From Reyranella sp. (lineage in GTDB: Bacteria > Pseudomonadota > Alphaproteobacteria > Reyranellales > Reyranellaceae): a DNA stretch of 64,000 bases. Shown one piece after another: positions 61,780 through 64,000 of the stretch; within the stretch, counting starts at the first letter, position 1; each line of letters begins with the position of its first letter. Both the position numbers and the translations under genes were made by a program. The notes beneath the pieces are model-generated. The model searched no databases. It had not been told where the DNA came from and saw only the letters and a list, made by a program, of their open reading frames with translations. The stretch lies in NCBI RefSeq assembly GCF_017305915.1, contig NZ_JAFKJN010000005.1, forward strand, positions 62,001-126,000. The letters are read 5' to 3'.

Positions 61780-64000
61780 CACGCCAACGCGCGGTCGAGC
61801 ACCTGCGCGACGTGGAGCGCGTGGCGGTTGGCGCCGTCGGCGATCTGGTGCCGGCATGAGGTGCCGTCGGCCACAACCAGCGCATCCTTGTCCTCGCGGA
61901 TCGCCGGCAGCAGCGACAGCTCGGCCATGGCGACCGAGGCTTTGTAATGCTCGGCTTCGTAGCCGAAGCTGCCGGCCATGCCGCAGCAGCTCGACTCGAT
62001 CGGCTTGACCGCGAGCTCAGGCACCAGCGCCAGCACCTCCTGCACCGCGCTCATCGCGCCGAACGCCTTCTGATGGCAATGGCCGTGCAGCAGCGCCGTC
62101 TTCTGCTCCAGCGGCTTGAGGTCGAGCGCGAGCCGGCCCGCCTTCTTCTCCTGCGCCAGGAACTCCTCGAACAGGAAGGTCCTCTCCGCCGTCCGGCGCG
62201 CGGCTTCGCCCAGGCCCAGCGCCAGGAACTCGTCGCGCATCGTCAGCAGGCAGGACGGCTCCAGCCCGATCACCGGTATGTCACGCAGCACGAAGGGATA
62301 GAGCGCCTCGAGCACCCGGTAGGCCTCGTCTTTCGCCTTGTCGACCTGACCTGTCGCAAGATAGGTGCGGCCGCAGCATAGCGGGCGCGCGCCTATGTCG
62401 GGCCAGGCGACAGCGACGCGATGGCCCGCCGCCTCGAGCACCCGCCGCGCCGCGTGCAGGATCTCCGGCTCGAAATTGTTGGAGAAGGTGTCGGCGAAGA
62501 TCACCACCGTCGCGTCCTCGGCGTCGACGCCGGTGGTCGACAGGAAGGTATCGCTGCGCCACTTCGGCAGCGCGCGCTGCTTGGCGAAGCCGAGGAACGG
62601 CTGGACGATCCAGGCGAGATTGAACAGCCACGGCAGGCGGCGTGCCACTGGCGCCAGGGCCGGCAGGTTGCCGATCAGCTTGTCCCGCCGGCTCAGGCCC
62701 TTGCTCATGCGCCGCGCCGAGCGCACCTCGATCTTCATGCGCGCCATGTCGACGCCGGTCGGGCAGTCGCGCTTGCAGCCCTTGCAGCTCACGCACAGGT
62801 CCATCGCCTTCGCGACATCGTCGGAGGCCATCGCGTCCTTGCCGAGCTGGCCTGACAGCGCCAGCCGCAAGGTGTTGGCGCGGCCGCGCGTCAGATGGAT
62901 CTCGTCGCGCGTGACACGGAAAGACGGGCACATCGTGCCGGCGTCGAACTTCCGGCAATGGCCGTTGTTGTTGCACATCTCGGCGGCTTTCGCGAAGCCG
63001 CCGGTCGGATCGCCGCCGCTGCCGGGATCGGTGAGCGCCTCGGTGCGCGGATCGTTCTGGACGTTCCACGCCGACCAGTCGAGCGCCGGCTTGTAGTCGA
63101 TGCCGCGATAGCCTGGCTTGAAGCGGAACAGCGTGCGGTCGTCCATCCGCGACGGCCGCACGATCTTGCCGGGATTGAGCCGGTTCTCCGGATCGAACAG
63201 GCCCTTGATCGCCTCGAACGCCTTGGTGATCCGCGGCCCGAACTGCCAGCTCACCCACTCCGAGCGCACCAGCCCGTCGCCGTGCTCGCCCGAATAGGCG
63301 CCCTTGTACTCGCGCACCATCGCCGAGGCTTCCTCGGCGATCGCCCGCATCTTGTCGGCGCCGTCGTTGCGCATGTCGAGGATCGGCCGCACATGCAGCG
63401 TGCCGACCGAGGCATGCGCGTACCAGGTGCCGCGCGTGCCGTGCTTCTCGAACACCTCGGTGAGGCGCTGGGTGTAGTCCGCCAGATGCTCCAGCGGCAC
63501 CGCGCAATCCTCGATGAAGGAGACCGGCTTCCCGTCGCCCTTCATCGACATCATGATGTTGAGGCCGGCCTTTCGGACCTCCCAGAGCGCCGCCTGCGGG
63601 CCGGGCTCAGGCATCTCGACGACGCTGCCGGGCAGGCCGAGATCGCCCATCAGCTCGACCAGGCGCCTCAGGTCGCGCAGCTGGTCGTCGCGCTCGGCAC
63701 CGGCGAACTCGACCAGCAGGATCGCCTCCGGCTTGCCGATCCCCCCGCCTTCGATGAGGGCCTTCTCGATCACCGGCCGGAAGGCGGGATTGGCACGCGC
63801 CAGCTCGATCATGGTGCGATCGACCAGCTCGACGGCGACCGGCTTCAGCTTGACGATGTGCTGCGCCGATTCCATCGCCTTGTAGAAGGACGCGAAGTTC
63901 ACCACGCCGAGCGTCTTGTGCTTGGGCAGCGGCGAGAGCTTGAGCGTCAGGCGCTCGGTGACGGCCAGCGTGCCTTCGCTGCCGACCAGCAGGTGCGCCA
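61779..64000 (-). CDS. FAD-linked and iron-sulfur D-2-hydroxyacid dehydrogenase (YdiJ-like), N-terminus beyond window
   Basis: At least 740 codons, 5' end cut at 64000. The first visible residues (AHLLVGSEGTLAVTERLTL) are the end of a FAD-binding PCMH domain, followed by the FAD-oxidase C domain (WEVRKAGLNIMM, DGLVRSEWVSWQFGPRI, FDPENRLNPGKIV). Then two [4Fe-4S] motifs: CNNNGHCRKFDAGTMCPSF and CVSCKGCKRDCP. Last come two CCG domains (RPLCCGRTYLATGQ, GHCHQKAFG, SCCGMAGSFGYE). This order matches E. coli YdiJ, a D-2-hydroxyglutarate/D-lactate-type dehydrogenase. It leads an operon with the CoA transferase. Confidence 0.92.
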   Translation of the reverse strand, partial: AHLLVGSEGTLAVTERLTLKLSPLPKHKTLGVVNFASFYKAMESAQHIVKLKPVAVELVDRTMIELARANPAFRPVIEKALIEGGGIGKPEAILLVEFAGAERDDQLRDLRRLVELMGDLGLPGSVVEMPEPGPQAALWEVRKAGLNIMMSMKGDGKPVSFIEDCAVPLEHLADYTQRLTEVFEKHGTRGTWYAHASVGTLHVRPILDMRNDGADKMRAIAEEASAMVREYKGAYSGEHGDGLVRSEWVSWQFGPRITKAFEAIKGLFDPENRLNPGKIVRPSRMDDRTLFRFKPGYRGIDYKPALDWSAWNVQNDPRTEALTDPGSGGDPTGGFAKAAEMCNNNGHCRKFDAGTMCPSFRVTRDEIHLTRGRANTLRLALSGQLGKDAMASDDVAKAMDLCVSCKGCKRDCPTGVDMARMKIEVRSARRMSKGLSRRDKLIGNLPALAPVARRLPWLFNLAWIVQPFLGFAKQRALPKWRSDTFLSTTGVDAEDATVVIFADTFSNNFEPEILHAARRVLEAAGHRVAVAWPDIGARPLCCGRTYLATGQVDKAKDEAYRVLEALYPFVLRDIPVIGLEPSCLLTMRDEFLALGLGEAARRTAERTFLFEEFLAQEKKAGRLALDLKPLEQKTALLHGHCHQKAFGAMSAVQEVLALVPELAVKPIESSCCGMAGSFGYEAEHYKASVAMAELSLLPAIREDKDALVVADGTSCRHQIADGANRHALHVAQVLDRALA

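Overview
The window looks like part of a chromosome from a GC-rich, metabolically versatile alphaproteobacterium, probably from the Rhodospirillales or Hyphomicrobiales; a soil or freshwater genus such as Reyranella would fit, but the genus is a guess. The grounds are gene content (dapA-smpB next to slt, many TRAP, Liv-type and Bug-type solute binding proteins, CaiB-type CoA transferases) and very tight packing, with many ATGA, GTGA and TGATG overlaps. I see no tRNA, rRNA, CRISPR array, insertion sequence, phage or plasmid gene. About sixty protein genes fill nearly everything. The only gene-free stretch over 300 bp is 23001-23511.

Layout. 1-5.8 kb (minus strand): dapA, smpB, an SDR, an acyl-CoA dehydrogenase, an orphan TRAP binding protein and the start of a biotin-dependent carboxyltransferase, probably methylcrotonyl-CoA carboxylase beta. 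5.9-11.2 kb: a soluble lytic transglycosylase, an aldo/keto reductase, a small YdhR-like protein, and a two-gene set of L-2-haloacid dehalogenase plus PLP-dependent hydroxyamino-acid dehydratase. 11.3-14.9 kb: a ribose-type sugar ABC importer. 15-20.7 kb: a membrane class III nucleotide cyclase and a full branched-chain-type importer (livKGFHM order) with a good promoter. 20.7-26.9 kb: alkylsulfatase-type metallo-beta-lactamase, a YjbR-like protein, an orphan Bug-type binding protein, an MFS transporter and an AraC-type regulator. 27.2-31.9 kb: a three-gene operon for a 2-oxoacid (probably 2-oxoglutarate) oxidoreductase with its own FAD/NADPH/Fe-S subunit. 32.3-39.4 kb: a translationally coupled patatin lipase and GMC oxidoreductase, converging on a large di-haem cytochrome c and an MddA/NnrU-like membrane methyltransferase. 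39.6-45.1 kb (minus): TRAP PQM, an SbmA/YddA-type ABC exporter and two tandem cupins. 45.2-50.9 kb: rsmB, then a taurine/nitrate-type ABC importer in line with an amidohydrolase. 51.2-54 kb: a second TRAP PQM. 54-57.3 kb: an EamA transporter, a single-domain response regulator, an Old Yellow Enzyme and nudC. 57.4-64 kb: MmgE/PrpD and enoyl-CoA hydratase genes converge on a tandem CaiB CoA transferase and a YdiJ-like FAD/Fe-S dehydrogenase cut by the window end.

The most notable non-coding content is a set of dispersed palindromic repeats in four families. One family (CTAGAGC...GCTCTAG) supplies the stop codon of two unrelated genes. Another (CCTCCCCATTC...) lies just 5' of three genes and carries a Shine-Dalgarno-like GGGGAGG at its edge. 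The best candidates for less-described biology are the korC-korA-korB operon, the patatin/GMC plus cytochrome/methyltransferase block with its clear promoter and palindromic operator, and the repeat families that shape gene ends. All functions are read from sequence motifs recognised by eye; no database search was possible.
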